From NCBI GenBank assembly GCA_011372105.1, contig DRTT01000144.1, positions 1 through 19,078 of the forward strand: a stretch of 19,078 nucleotides of DNA, read 5' to 3'. The notes below the pieces were generated by a model, which searched no databases, was not told the DNA's origin, and saw nothing but the letters and a program-made list of their open reading frames with translations. How positions within the stretch are numbered: position 1 is the first letter of the stretch; each line of letters begins with the position of its first letter. Positions 7,733 through 16,741 of the stretch are shown piece after piece. The DNA is from Candidatus Aerophobota bacterium. GTDB lineage: Bacteria > Aerophobota > Aerophobia > Aerophobales > B3-G15. Made by a program: the position numbers and the translations under genes.

Positions 7733-10357
7733 TTAAGGAGTGCTATTTTTTATTATCTCTTTAATAATTTCGGGAAATTTCTGAAGAGCCCTCTTAACCT
7801 TATCAGGATAAGGAGTCCCCCCTTGAGCAAAATCCCACCTTCCTCCTCCACTTCCTCCGGTGAAAGAAGAGAGCTTTTTTATCAAATAATTTGCTGGCAA
7901 ATCTTTGCGGGAGGAGGCAATCACAATAAAAGCTTTTTTTTCGTCAGAACAGGAAAGGGCAACCACAGCCTCTTTTAGCTTATCTCTCAAATTTTCAGCA
8001 GCCTGACGCAAAAGGGAGGAAGATACACCTTTAATCTCCTCTGCGCATACCTTAACACCCTCAACTTCAGTGACACTTTCTGCAATAGCTTTAAGTCTTT
8101 CTCCAAGAAGCTCTCTCTGAACTTCTTCCACTTTCTTTCTCAAAATAGAAATTTCTCTATCCATATTTTTTATTTTATCAGCAATTTCTTCCTCTTTTAC
8201 AGAGAGAATCTGCACCATCTCCTCTACTTTCTGCCTTTTATCCATTAACCACAAAAGAGCCTTTTCTCCGCAGAGAGCCTCAATCCTACGCACTCCTGCA
8301 GAAATACCGCTTTCAGCAACAATCTGGAAAATACCCATCTCTCCTGTGCGAGAAAGATGTGTTCCACCACATACCTCCATACTGAAATCCCCTATTTTAA
8401 CCACCCTAACTTTATCTTGATATTTTTCCTCAAAAAGAGCTATAGCTCCCCTTCTTCTTGCGTCCTCAAGCCTCATCTCTTCTGTCTCCACCAGAATGTC
8501 CTCCCTTATTTTCTCATTTACAAGAAGGCAGACCTTTCTTAGCTTCTCCTCATCCACTGCAGAAGGAAAAGTGAAATCAAATCTTAATCTTTCCTTATCC
8601 ACCAGAGAACCACTTTGTCTCACACTTTCACCCAGCACTTTGCGCAGGGCTGCATGCAAAAGATGAGTGGCAGTGTGAGAAGAGGCAAGGGCTTTCCTTC
8701 TTACTTTATCAACCTCAAGTCTTATCTTATCTTTTTTTCTAAAAAAGCCTTTTTTCACCAGGACCTTATGAAAAATAACTTCCCCTCTTCTTTTCACATC
8801 AATTACCTCACCAAAACCTTGAGGAGAAAAAATACTGCCCTTATCTGCTACCTGTCCTCCACCTTCAGGATAAAAAGGTGTCTCAGAAAAAACAAAATCA
8901 CCTTCCTCACCTTCACCCATAACCTCAATTAGTCTCCCATCTTTAACTATGCAAAGCAAAAGAGCATCTGTCAAAAGTTTTTCATAGCCGACAAAAATTC
9001 CCCCTTTTCCTTCAGGACACTCCTTTTTCACCTCAGCTATAAAGGAGGGAGTATCCCACACAGATAACTTTGCTCCCTGTGCAACTTTTGCCCTTTTTCT
9101 CTGTTCCTCCATAAGCTCTTTAAATTTTTCCTCATCAAGCCTAATACCTGCCTCCTCTGCTATTTCTCTTGTTATATCCAGCGGGAAGCCATAGGTATCA
9201 TACATTTTAAAAACTTCCTCACCTGGCAATATTCTCTTCCCGGAAGATTTTATTTCCTTAATTATTTTTTCCAGTATAGAAAGTCCACGGGAAAGAGTAT
9301 CCTGAAAAATTTCCTCCTCTGTTTTTATAATATTCACAATCTCATCTTCTTTTTCTCTAAGCTGAGGATAAGCCTCACCCATCATTTCCACTACAACAGG
9401 GACACCTTTGTGAAGAAAAGGGTAATTTAACCCGAGTTTTCTTCCGTAGCGAAAAGCCCTGCGCAACACTCTTCTTACCACATATCCTCTTCCTACGTTG
9501 GAAGGCATAATTCCTTCCTCAAGAAGAAAAACAAGTCCTCTTAGATGATCACTTATAACCCTGAGGGCTCTCTCGTCTTGCTTTTTAAAAGGAGAAAGTT
9601 CCTTAATCCATTTGTAAAGAGGATAAAAAAGGTCGGTGTGATAGTCATCATCCACTCTTTGAACAACAGTTGCAACTCTCTCAAGTCCCATTCCTGTGTC
9701 TACATTTTTGGTTGGGAGAGGAGAAAGGTTACCTGAAATGTCTCTTTTATATTGCATAAAAACAAGATTCCATATCTCCACCCATCTTGAACACCTGTTA
9801 CACCCAGGCTCACACCCACCTTTGCAACCAAGCTCTTCTCCTCTATCAAAGAAAATCTCGGTGTCAGGGCCACAGGGACCAACCTCCCCTGCCATCCAGA
9901 AATTATCCTCCTCCCCCTTTCTTATTATTCTCGAAGGAGAAAAACCGAGTTTTTTCCATATGGAGACTGTCTCCTCATCTTCTTTAAATACTGTAACCCA
10001 AAGCCTCTTAAAAGATATATCAAGGTCTTTTGTGATAAACTCCACAGCCCACCTGCAGGTCTCCTCCTTAAAATAATCACCAAAAGAAAAATTACCCAGC
10101 ATTTCAAAGAAAGTATGATGATAGGAGGTCTCCCCAACTCTTTCAAGATCATTGGTGCGAAAGCAAAGCTGACACGAAGTTATTCGGGAAGAAGGAGGTT
10201 TTTTTTCTCCCAGAAAGAAAGGCTTAAAAGGGACCATCCCCGCTATTGTAAAAAGAAGCTCTGGGTCATCTGTTGTAAGAGGAGAAGATGAAAGCACAAG
10301 GTGCCCCTTTTTTCTGAAAAAATCCAGGAATCTGGATCTTATCTCATTGCCTTTCAT
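7733..10357 (-). CDS. alaS: Alanyl-tRNA synthetase
   Basis: Class II synthetase charging tRNA-Ala and editing Ser/Gly mischarging. The 874 residues are the usual full length. Order of domains: aminoacylation core with FRTNDLERVG, NFWMAGEVGPCGPDTEIFF (152-170) and motif 3 NVDTGMGLERV (218-228); a tRNA-binding helical region; the editing domain with zinc residues H561, H565 (HTATH), C663 and H667 (CGGTH); a coiled coil around 700-770; and a C-terminal DHHA1/C-Ala domain with GGSGGGRWDFAQGG. The start is ATG at 10357, not the in-frame TTG at 10369, because GGAGG lies five bases upstream of this ATG and the family begins at MKGNEIRSRF. It follows priA after 21 bases. Confidence 0.97.
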   Translation of the reverse strand: MKGNEIRSRFLDFFRKKGHLVLSSSPLTTDDPELLFTIAGMVPFKPFFLGEKKPPSSRITSCQLCFRTNDLERVGETSYHHTFFEMLGNFSFGDYFKEETCRWAVEFITKDLDISFKRLWVTVFKEDEETVSIWKKLGFSPSRIIRKGEEDNFWMAGEVGPCGPDTEIFFDRGEELGCKGGCEPGCNRCSRWVEIWNLVFMQYKRDISGNLSPLPTKNVDTGMGLERVATVVQRVDDDYHTDLFYPLYKWIKELSPFKKQDERALRVISDHLRGLVFLLEEGIMPSNVGRGYVVRRVLRRAFRYGRKLGLNYPFLHKGVPVVVEMMGEAYPQLREKEDEIVNIIKTEEEIFQDTLSRGLSILEKIIKEIKSSGKRILPGEEVFKMYDTYGFPLDITREIAEEAGIRLDEEKFKELMEEQRKRAKVAQGAKLSVWDTPSFIAEVKKECPEGKGGIFVGYEKLLTDALLLCIVKDGRLIEVMGEGEEGDFVFSETPFYPEGGGQVADKGSIFSPQGFGEVIDVKRRGEVIFHKVLVKKGFFRKKDKIRLEVDKVRRKALASSHTATHLLHAALRKVLGESVRQSGSLVDKERLRFDFTFPSAVDEEKLRKVCLLVNEKIREDILVETEEMRLEDARRRGAIALFEEKYQDKVRVVKIGDFSMEVCGGTHLSRTGEMGIFQIVAESGISAGVRRIEALCGEKALLWLMDKRQKVEEMVQILSVKEEEIADKIKNMDREISILRKKVEEVQRELLGERLKAIAESVTEVEGVKVCAEEIKGVSSSLLRQAAENLRDKLKEAVVALSCSDEKKAFIVIASSRKDLPANYLIKKLSSFTGGSGGGRWDFAQGGTPYPDKVKRALQKFPEIIKEIIKNSTP

Positions 10358-10362
10358 TATAA

Positions 10363-10367
10363 CCTCC
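10363..10367 (-). promoter_or_regulatory. Shine-Dalgarno that fixes the alaS start
   Basis: On the - strand GGAGG is followed by five bases and ATG. The longer TTG-started reading would place this site inside the coding sequence, so the ATG start is favoured. Confidence 0.75.
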
Positions 10368-10378
10368 AAATTTTTTGT

Positions 10379-12232
10379 TTATGTAACAAACACAGGATCA
10401 ACATCAACTCCTACTTTAACAGATCTTCCTGTTACCTCATAAACTATCTCTTTAACAGCCTCCTGCAAATTACCCTCATCCTCGTCTCTTAATATCACAT
10501 GATAGCGATATTTACCTTTTGTTTTAAAAAAGGGACAGGGAGAAGGACCTAAAAGCTTTATGTTTTTCTTTTTTAGCTTCTCTGTTACCTCTTCAATTTT
10601 TTCTTTAACTTTATCTTTTTTTCCTCCTTCTGCAAGCACTCTTATCCAACTCTGGAAAGGCGGGTAACCAAGAACTTTCCTGATCTCAAGCTCCTTTTCG
10701 TAAAACTCCTCAAAACTTCTTGCAGTCAAAACATAATGAGATGAATTATAGGCCTGAACTATTAAAGAAGAGTCTTCTTTAAGATTCTGGCTTATTTTAT
10801 TTAAAAAATGAAAAGCATATTCTGTTGCTCTGAAATCAGGTAAATTTAAAAGAACATCAAACAACATAACCGCAACTAACGAGCAAAGTGAAAGTATTTC
10901 ATCCTTTATTAAAAGATGAGTCCCTATAATTATATCAGGCTTTTCTTCTCTTATTTTTTCTAAAAGAGAAGAGGAAGATTTTAAAACATCAAGGTCATAC
11001 CTTCTTATCTTTGCCTCAGGAAAAAGTTTTCTTGCCTCAAACTCCACTTTTTCCGTTCCCCAACCAATCTTTTTAAGATTAACCCCCTCACAGAAGGGAC
11101 AAACCCTCGGAGCCCTCTTTCTTAAGCCACAAAAGTGGCAGACCATCTCTCCTCTCAGATAAAATCTAAATCCTATGTTACACTCAGGACACCTCACAAC
11201 CTCACCACACTCACTACACAAAAGAAAGTTAGCGTATCCTTTGCGTGGAACAAAAAGAAGAGCGGTCTCCTTTTTCTCAACTGTCTTTTTTATCTTCTCC
11301 TGCAAAAGACTTGAAAAAATCCTGTTTTTCTTTTTCTCTTTTTTAAGGTCAACAATTTGAAAGGTGGGGAATTTTCTCTCCCCTGATAAGCACAAAACTC
11401 TATAAATTCCTTTTTTTGCCTTATACCAGGATTCAAGGGAAGGAGAATTTGTAACAAGGTAAACAGGAAAGCCCTCGATTTGACCTCTTTTTATAGCTAC
11501 CTGACAGACATTGTATTTTGGCGTTTCTTTCTGTTTGTAATCTGTGCTTTCCTCCTCATTAACTAAAATCATACCAATTTGAGGTAAGGGAGCAAAAACA
11601 AGAGATCTTGTCCCAACAGCAACATCAATTTTCCCTTCTCTCATAAGAAGCCAGAGAGAATACCTTTTCCTTGGAGAGAGTTTGCTGTGAAAGACACCAA
11701 GGTTAATCTTTAAGCCCTCTATTTTTCTTTGGAAGAGGGGAATAGAGTTTATCTCTGGAACAAGGACAATAACTTGCTTTCCATTTTCCTTTGCTTTTTT
11801 TATCATTGACAGAACAAAGTCAAATTTTGCCCTTCCCGGCTCAACAAGATAAATCCTCTTTTTCTTCTCGCAGGAATCATAAGAAGAAAAGGAAGGAAAG
11901 TTTTTCTCTTCAAAAGGAAAAGGAAAGGGGAAAATTGAATGAAGTGCCTGCCCCAAAGAACACACATAGTAGCTACTTACCCACTCTGCAAGCTTAAAAA
12001 GAGCAAGGCTAAAGGGAGAGGCTTTATCAAAGAGCTCTTTTATCTCTTTTAAGTTTTTTTTCGGCTTTGTAGAAGATTTTTCAACCACAAAACCTATCAT
12101 GTCTTTCTTTCTAAAAGGAGCAACAACTCTTTGCCCCTTTTCCACACCGTCTTCAAACTCTGAAGGCAATCTGTACCAGAAAAACTTATTTACAGGTAAA
12201 TTAAAGGCAACAGATATATAATTTTCCCTCAT
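10379..12232 (-). CDS. priA: Primosomal protein PriA (N'), helicase motifs degenerate
   Basis: Replication-restart protein by family. The 617 residues are short against about 730-800. Identity rests on an N-terminal 3'-DNA-binding-like domain (1-100, with GQRVVAPF), LVPEI and VGTRS (207-210) in the helicase region, eight zinc cysteines (339, 342, 348, 351, 365, 368, 378, 381), GTEKVEFEARKLFPEA, PDFRATE, and a C-terminal domain with LGYPPF and LGPSPCPFFKTKGKYRYH. The expected Walker A is replaced by VEPGRAKFDF (130-139), without GKT; the DEEH box reads NEEE (225-228); and the QVAGRAGR arginine motif reads KISQNLKE (479-486). ATP-driven helicase activity is therefore unlikely; a structural loading role is more probable. 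No frame damage is seen. I chose ATG at 12232 over an overlapping TTG at 12265 because the family homology starts there, though its Shine-Dalgarno is weak. Confidence 0.9.
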   Translation of the reverse strand: MRENYISVAFNLPVNKFFWYRLPSEFEDGVEKGQRVVAPFRKKDMIGFVVEKSSTKPKKNLKEIKELFDKASPFSLALFKLAEWVSSYYVCSLGQALHSIFPFPFPFEEKNFPSFSSYDSCEKKKRIYLVEPGRAKFDFVLSMIKKAKENGKQVIVLVPEINSIPLFQRKIEGLKINLGVFHSKLSPRKRYSLWLLMREGKIDVAVGTRSLVFAPLPQIGMILVNEEESTDYKQKETPKYNVCQVAIKRGQIEGFPVYLVTNSPSLESWYKAKKGIYRVLCLSGERKFPTFQIVDLKKEKKKNRIFSSLLQEKIKKTVEKKETALLFVPRKGYANFLLCSECGEVVRCPECNIGFRFYLRGEMVCHFCGLRKRAPRVCPFCEGVNLKKIGWGTEKVEFEARKLFPEAKIRRYDLDVLKSSSSLLEKIREEKPDIIIGTHLLIKDEILSLCSLVAVMLFDVLLNLPDFRATEYAFHFLNKISQNLKEDSSLIVQAYNSSHYVLTARSFEEFYEKELEIRKVLGYPPFQSWIRVLAEGGKKDKVKEKIEEVTEKLKKKNIKLLGPSPCPFFKTKGKYRYHVILRDEDEGNLQEAVKEIVYEVTGRSVKVGVDVDPVFVT

Positions 12233-12248
12233 ACTCTTTATTTTCAGT

Positions 12249-14012
12249 CTACTCTTCAAGATCAAGCTTTATGTGAAGTTCTTTTAACTGTTCTTCTTCA
12301 ACCTTTGAAGGAGCCTGAGTTAAAAGACAGACAGCTTTCTGAGTTTTTGGAAAAGGAATTACCTCTCTGATAGACTTCTCCCCTGCAAGAATCATAACAA
12401 GTCTATCAAGACCCATAGCTATCCCACCATGAGGAGGTGCACCAAGAGATAAAGCATTAAGCAAAAAGCCAAATTTTTCCCTTGCTTGAGTTTTTTCTAT
12501 CCCCAAAATCTCAAATATCTTTTCCTGAAGTTCTCTTTTATGTATTCTTATACTCCCTCCTCCTATTTCTTCTCCATTTAAAACAATATCGTAGGCTCTT
12601 GCCTTTACTTTCTCGGGATCCTTATCAAGCAGTGGAATATCCTCTTCTTTAGGACTTGTAAAGGGGTGATGCATGGAAGAGAGCTTGCCTTCCTCATCTT
12701 TCTCAAAAAGAGGAAAGTCCACCACCCAGAGAAAACTGAATTTATCCTGAGGAATTAAATTAAACTTTTTTGCAAGGTGAAGCCTTAAATTGCCAAGGAC
12801 CTCACACACCTTTTCCCTCTCACCTCCGATTAGAAAAAGAGCATCTCCTTTTTCTGCCCCTGCCACTTTTATCATTTTTTCCACAAGAGAATCTTTAAAA
12901 AACTTTACAAGAGGTGATTTTACCTTATCCTTAAAAATAAACCAGGCAAGATCGTCTGCACCATGATTTACAGCCCACAGTCTTAATTCATCAAGTTCTT
13001 TGCGAGAAATAGAGCCACCCTGGGGAAGACATATACCCTTAATGCACCCTCCACCTCCAACAATTTCCTGAAAGACTCTAAACTCCCCCTCTTCTCCCAA
13101 AAAAGAAAAATCTCTTATCTGCATACCAAAGCGCAGGTCAGGTTTATCAGTTCCATATTTCTCAATTGCATCTTTGTAAGGCATACGAGGAAAAGGAGTG
13201 GAAATTGTTATTCCTTTGGTTTTCTCAAATATATACTTCAACATACCTTCAACAAGTTCATATATATCCTCCTCGTTAATAAAGGAAAGTTCAATGTCAA
13301 TCTGAGTATGTTCTGGTTGACGGTCAGCTCTTAAATCTTCATCTCTAAAACATCTTACAATCTGAAAATACCGTTCAAAACCTGCCACCATGATTATCTG
13401 CTTAAAAAGTTGAGGAGACTGGGGGAGAGCATAAAATTCACCCGGGTTTACCCTTGAGGGAACAAGATAATCCCTTGCTCCCTCAGGAGTGCTCTTCGTA
13501 AGAAAAGGGGTCTCAATTTCTATAAATCCCCTTTTATCTAAAAATTCTCTTGTTGCCTTTGCCACCTCGTATCTTAATCTGATATTTTTCTGCATTACAG
13601 GACGCCTAAGGTCAATATAACGGTATTTAAGCCTTACCTCCTCTTTTACATCTATATCATCCTCAGTGCTAAAAGGAAGGGGAAGAGAGGTATTGAGCAC
13701 TTCGAGTTCCTCAACCCTCACCTCTATCTCTCCTGTGGATATTTTTGGATTTACTGATTCAGGAGGTCTCAAGAAAATTTTTCCTTTTGCTGCAATGACC
13801 CATCCATCTCTTAAAGAATGCGCTAAAGAATGGACCTCTTTGCTTATAGCAGGATCAAAAACAAGTTGCAAAGTTCCTGACCTGTCTACAAGATCAACAA
13901 AAACAAGACCTCCGTGATCTCTTTTTCTCTTGACCCAGCCTGCAACACCAACTTCTAACCCCACTTCCTTTTTACCCAAGGTCCCGCAAAAATGACTTCT
14001 TTTTATCCTCAT
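12249..14012 (-). CDS. aspS: Aspartyl-tRNA synthetase, bacterial type, possibly non-discriminating
   Basis: Class IIb synthetase charging tRNA-Asp. The 587 residues are normal for the bacterial form. Domains: N-terminal OB-fold anticodon domain (1-105), catalytic core with FRDEDLRADRQPEHTQIDIE (222-241, motif 2), a GAD-type insertion (about 300-415), and motif 3 GLDRLVMILAG (534-544). In the anticodon domain RDHGG carries H33 where E. coli and Bacillus have Leu, and the second specificity position reads S86 (PPESVNPK) where E. coli has Lys. His at the first position occurs in enzymes that also charge tRNA-Asn, such as the Pseudomonas one; this implies possible use of GatCAB for Asn-tRNA. Start ATG overlaps the hisS stop as ATGA. 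The hisS-aspS pair is common in Firmicutes. Confidence 0.96.
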   Translation of the reverse strand: MRIKRSHFCGTLGKKEVGLEVGVAGWVKRKRDHGGLVFVDLVDRSGTLQLVFDPAISKEVHSLAHSLRDGWVIAAKGKIFLRPPESVNPKISTGEIEVRVEELEVLNTSLPLPFSTEDDIDVKEEVRLKYRYIDLRRPVMQKNIRLRYEVAKATREFLDKRGFIEIETPFLTKSTPEGARDYLVPSRVNPGEFYALPQSPQLFKQIIMVAGFERYFQIVRCFRDEDLRADRQPEHTQIDIELSFINEEDIYELVEGMLKYIFEKTKGITISTPFPRMPYKDAIEKYGTDKPDLRFGMQIRDFSFLGEEGEFRVFQEIVGGGGCIKGICLPQGGSISRKELDELRLWAVNHGADDLAWFIFKDKVKSPLVKFFKDSLVEKMIKVAGAEKGDALFLIGGEREKVCEVLGNLRLHLAKKFNLIPQDKFSFLWVVDFPLFEKDEEGKLSSMHHPFTSPKEEDIPLLDKDPEKVKARAYDIVLNGEEIGGGSIRIHKRELQEKIFEILGIEKTQAREKFGFLLNALSLGAPPHGGIAMGLDRLVMILAGEKSIREVIPFPKTQKAVCLLTQAPSKVEEEQLKELHIKLDLEE

Positions 14013-15280
14013 ACCTTGTTTTCACCTTTTAGATGTGATTTGATGTTCTCAAGTTGTTCTTCCTGTAAATATTCTTGATCTCCAGACCTCATATTCTTCA
14101 AAATGTATCTTTTTTGCTTCAACTCTTCCTCACCTATTATTAGAACCCAGGGAAAATTTTTTTTGCTTGCTCTTCTTAACCGTGAGGAAAGACTTCTTTT
14201 CTCATCAAAATCCATCCTCACCTGTATTCCCTGAGAACGAAGCGACCTCGCAATTAATATTCCCTTCTCTGTGCATCCTTTACCAAAGGGGATTACAAGA
14301 ATACAGGGGGGAGCGGGAGGAAAAATTTTTGCATTTACCCTTTGCAAAACAAGAAAAAGTCTTTCAACTCCAATAGCAAAACCCATAGCAGGAATAGAAG
14401 GTCCCCCCAGCTCCTCTATCAGGTTATCATATCTTCCTCCAGCACAAATCGTATCCTGAGAACCAAGATAAGAGGACTTTATTTCAAATATGGTGCGGGT
14501 ATAGTAATCAAGCCCTCTGACAAGGTAAGGGTCTACAACAAAGGGAATATCTAAACTGGAAAGTTTCTCTTTCACAGCTTCAAAATGCTCTTTACAAGAG
14601 GAACAGAGAAAATTTTCTATTGTTGGAGCTTTCTTTAATATAACATTGCATTTTTCATTCTTGCAATCAAGGATCCGCAAAGGATTAAAATAAAAACGCC
14701 TTTTACAGGTGTCACAGAGAAAGTTTATGTTTTTCTCAAGATAGGATTTCAATTTTATTATATAGTCTTTCCTGCAATCTTTACACCCTATACTGTTAAG
14801 GTTTATCTGGGGAGCATTAAGCCCCAGTCTCTTCAGGAAAAAGAAAGCCATCTCCAGTATCTCCACATCAATCCAGGGATTTTCTTCACCAAAGCATTCC
14901 ACACCAATCTGATAAAATTCTCTCAAACGCCCCGCCTGGGGTCTTTCGTATCTAAACATAGGGCCCTGATAGCAAACCTTCCAGAGTTTTTCCTTTCTAA
15001 AGATTTTGTGCTCTATGTAAGCTCTTACAACCCCCGCAGTCCCTTCTGGTCTCAAAGAAATACTCCTTCCCCTTTTATCCTTAAACGTGTACATCTGTTT
15101 TCCAACGTCAGTTTCCTCTCCCACACTCCTTAGAAAAAGCTCTGTTTTTTCAAAAGTTGGTATCCTTATCTGTCTGTAACCATATAAGGAGAAAAAGAAA
15201 GCCGCTTCCTTTTCAATCAGAGAATAAGCCTCAGATTTTGGTGGTAATATATCCTCTACTCCTTTTGGTGCATTTATCAT
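14009..15280 (-). CDS. hisS: Histidyl-tRNA synthetase
   Basis: Class II synthetase charging tRNA-His. The 423 residues are the usual length. Motifs: SLRPEGTAG (75-83), motif 2 with GPMFRYERPQAGRLREFYQI (106-125), the histidine-specific LVRGLDYYTRTIFE (253-266), AGGRYD (280-285), motif 3 AMGFAIGVERL (298-308), and a C-terminal anticodon domain starting near PCILVIPFG. The insertion region (166-229) holds eight cysteines in four pairs (166/169, 189/192, 206/211, 226/229), suggesting zinc binding. It starts at ATG five bases after mltG, with AGAGGG upstream, and its stop overlaps the aspS start. Confidence 0.97.
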   Translation of the reverse strand: MINAPKGVEDILPPKSEAYSLIEKEAAFFFSLYGYRQIRIPTFEKTELFLRSVGEETDVGKQMYTFKDKRGRSISLRPEGTAGVVRAYIEHKIFRKEKLWKVCYQGPMFRYERPQAGRLREFYQIGVECFGEENPWIDVEILEMAFFFLKRLGLNAPQINLNSIGCKDCRKDYIIKLKSYLEKNINFLCDTCKRRFYFNPLRILDCKNEKCNVILKKAPTIENFLCSSCKEHFEAVKEKLSSLDIPFVVDPYLVRGLDYYTRTIFEIKSSYLGSQDTICAGGRYDNLIEELGGPSIPAMGFAIGVERLFLVLQRVNAKIFPPAPPCILVIPFGKGCTEKGILIARSLRSQGIQVRMDFDEKRSLSSRLRRASKKNFPWVLIIGEEELKQKRYILKNMRSGDQEYLQEEQLENIKSHLKGENKV

Positions 15281-15285
15281 AAAAC

Positions 15286-16293
15286 TTACCCTCTTTTGTA
15301 TTTTTTAATCGCCTCTAAGTGATCTCTGTAAGTTGTGCTAAACTCGTGAGTTCCGTCTCCTCGCGCCACAAAGTAAAGATAATCAATCTCAGCAGGCCAC
15401 AAAGTGGCCTTAACACTCTCTGTTCCAGGATTACATATAGGACCAGGAGGAAGACCTGGATAAATGTAGGTGTTATAAGAAGAAGGGTAAATAAGCATCT
15501 TTTTGTCAAGCCTAACATTAAAATCTCTCAGAGCATATTTAATTGTGGGATCTGCCATTAACTTCATTCCTTTTTTTAATCTGTTATAAAAAACCCCTGC
15601 AATAATTGGCTTTTCAAAATCAACCTTTGCCTCTTTTTCAACAATGGAAGCAAGAACTACAACTTCATGTAGAGAAAGAGGATTTTCCTTTTGGTTTAAG
15701 TAGGTATTGTATAAAGGTAAAACTTTTTGTTCAAATCTTGTGAGAAATTCCTTTACAACTTTCTCAGGGTCCTCATCCAGGGTAAAATAATAAGTGTCAG
15801 GAAAAAGATAACCTTCAAGACTCTTCTCATTTTTTAACCAGGGGAAATCTTTATAAAAAAGTCCTGCATTTTCAACAACCTCAAGAAATTTTTCTTCTTC
15901 AACTATCTTTCTTCTTGCAAGAATCCCTGCCACTTCCCACTTGGGAAGTCCCTCCGGGAATGTTATTTTATAAATTTTTACCTTTCCTTTTAAAAGCACA
16001 TCAAAGGTTGAAAGTAAAGTTGGAGACTTAAACTCATAAACACCTGCTTTAAGTTTCCCCTCGCAATTTAAAATTTTAACAAGTAAGAGAAAAAAGTAAG
16101 GATTGCCTATTATCTTATTTTTATACAAGATAAAGGATATTTCCTTTGAATTTGCACCTTTTGGGATTTTAACCAGCACTTCTTTCTCGCTAAAAGAAGG
16201 AATGAAAAGATAAGAGGTAAAAAGTAAAATCAGAGAAAAAAGAAGAACCTTCCCTCCTCTTTTTAAAATGTCACCTTCTCTCCTTTTTTTCAT
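15286..16293 (-). CDS. mltG: Endolytic murein transglycosylase MltG (YceG)
   Basis: Membrane-bound lytic transglycosylase that cuts nascent peptidoglycan strands and is thought to set glycan length or end synthesis. The 335 residues comprise a short basic cytoplasmic N-terminus, one membrane helix (about 15-31), a LysM-like segment (IPKGANSKEISFILYKNKII, 43-62), and the YceG catalytic domain with GYLFPDTYYF (161-170), the catalytic glutamate E219 in ASIVEKEA (E. coli E218), VFYNRLKKGMKLMADPT (234-250), and YPGLPPGPICNPG (278-290). All family landmarks are present. The ATG at 16293 overlaps the end of ruvX by 23 bases. The ruvX-mltG pair recurs in Firmicutes and other phyla. Confidence 0.95.
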   Translation of the reverse strand: MKKRREGDILKRGGKVLLFSLILLFTSYLFIPSFSEKEVLVKIPKGANSKEISFILYKNKIIGNPYFFLLLVKILNCEGKLKAGVYEFKSPTLLSTFDVLLKGKVKIYKITFPEGLPKWEVAGILARRKIVEEEKFLEVVENAGLFYKDFPWLKNEKSLEGYLFPDTYYFTLDEDPEKVVKEFLTRFEQKVLPLYNTYLNQKENPLSLHEVVVLASIVEKEAKVDFEKPIIAGVFYNRLKKGMKLMADPTIKYALRDFNVRLDKKMLIYPSSYNTYIYPGLPPGPICNPGTESVKATLWPAEIDYLYFVARGDGTHEFSTTYRDHLEAIKKYKRG

Positions 16294-16741
16294 CTTCTTC
16301 TTTTTTAATCTGATTAAGATAGTCCTGAAGCAAAATAGTCGCTGCTACTTTATCTTTTAATTTTTTTCTTTTTTTAATACTCAATCCCCCTTTTTTCAAA
16401 AGCTTTTCCGCCACAAGCGTGGTAAATCTTTCGTCCAGAAAAATAACCGGAAGACCTGTTGCTTTTTCTACAATCCTTGCAAATTCTCTTATTTTCTTTG
16501 CCTGTTCTCCCTCCCGTCCCTTAAGATCAAGAGGCATTCCTATAATTATCTTACCAACTTCATGAGACAAAACAAGCTCTTTTACGCATTTAATTTTTTC
16601 TTCAAGAGATGAGGTGGGAAACCTGATAGAGCATATTCCTTGCGCTATAGTATGGGAGGGATCGGAGATAGCTGCTCCAATACTTTTTTCACCTACATCT
16701 AAACAAAGTATTTTTTTCTTTAACGAAGGATTAACTTCCAC
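16271..16741 (-). CDS. ruvX: RuvX/YqgF-family putative Holliday junction resolvase / pre-16S rRNA nuclease
   Basis: RNase H-fold nuclease; the family (YqgF) has been assigned to 16S rRNA 5' processing and to Holliday junction resolution. With the chosen GTG the protein is 156 residues against 138-150 typical. Catalytic D15 is in CLDVGEKSIG, GMPLDLKGREGEQA lies at 68-81, the acidic/arginine motif DERFTT at 103-108, and the C-terminal DKVAATILLQDYL carries D130. The start is uncertain: GTG at 16741 is nearest to the family start, with GTG at 16780 and TTG at 16789 as longer in-frame choices that would overlap the upstream gene by 50-59 bases. No choice has a well-spaced Shine-Dalgarno, suggesting translational coupling to the zinc-ribbon gene. 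The C-terminus is an acidic/basic tail overlapping mltG. Confidence 0.9.
   Translation of the reverse strand: MEVNPSLKKKILCLDVGEKSIGAAISDPSHTIAQGICSIRFPTSSLEEKIKCVKELVLSHEVGKIIIGMPLDLKGREGEQAKKIREFARIVEKATGLPVIFLDERFTTLVAEKLLKKGGLSIKKRKKLKDKVAATILLQDYLNQIKKEEDEKKERR

Noticed and set aside
9696..10076. A 126-codon open frame on the + strand inside alaS
   Set aside because: It is antisense to the highly conserved AlaRS catalytic domain, with low-complexity Ser/Pro/His content typical of a shadow frame.
10358..10369. TTG at 10369 as the alaS start
   Set aside because: It would include the GGAGG ribosome site as codons and adds four residues not expected in the family; ATG at 10357 is better placed.
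12233..12265. TTG start of priA overlapping aspS
   Set aside because: The extra 11 residues show no PriA homology and lack a ribosome site; ATG at 12232 matches the family N-terminus.
12233..15285. Possible T-box leaders before hisS, aspS or alaS
   Set aside because: The gaps before these genes are 5 bases, an overlap and 21 bases, too short for any leader RNA.
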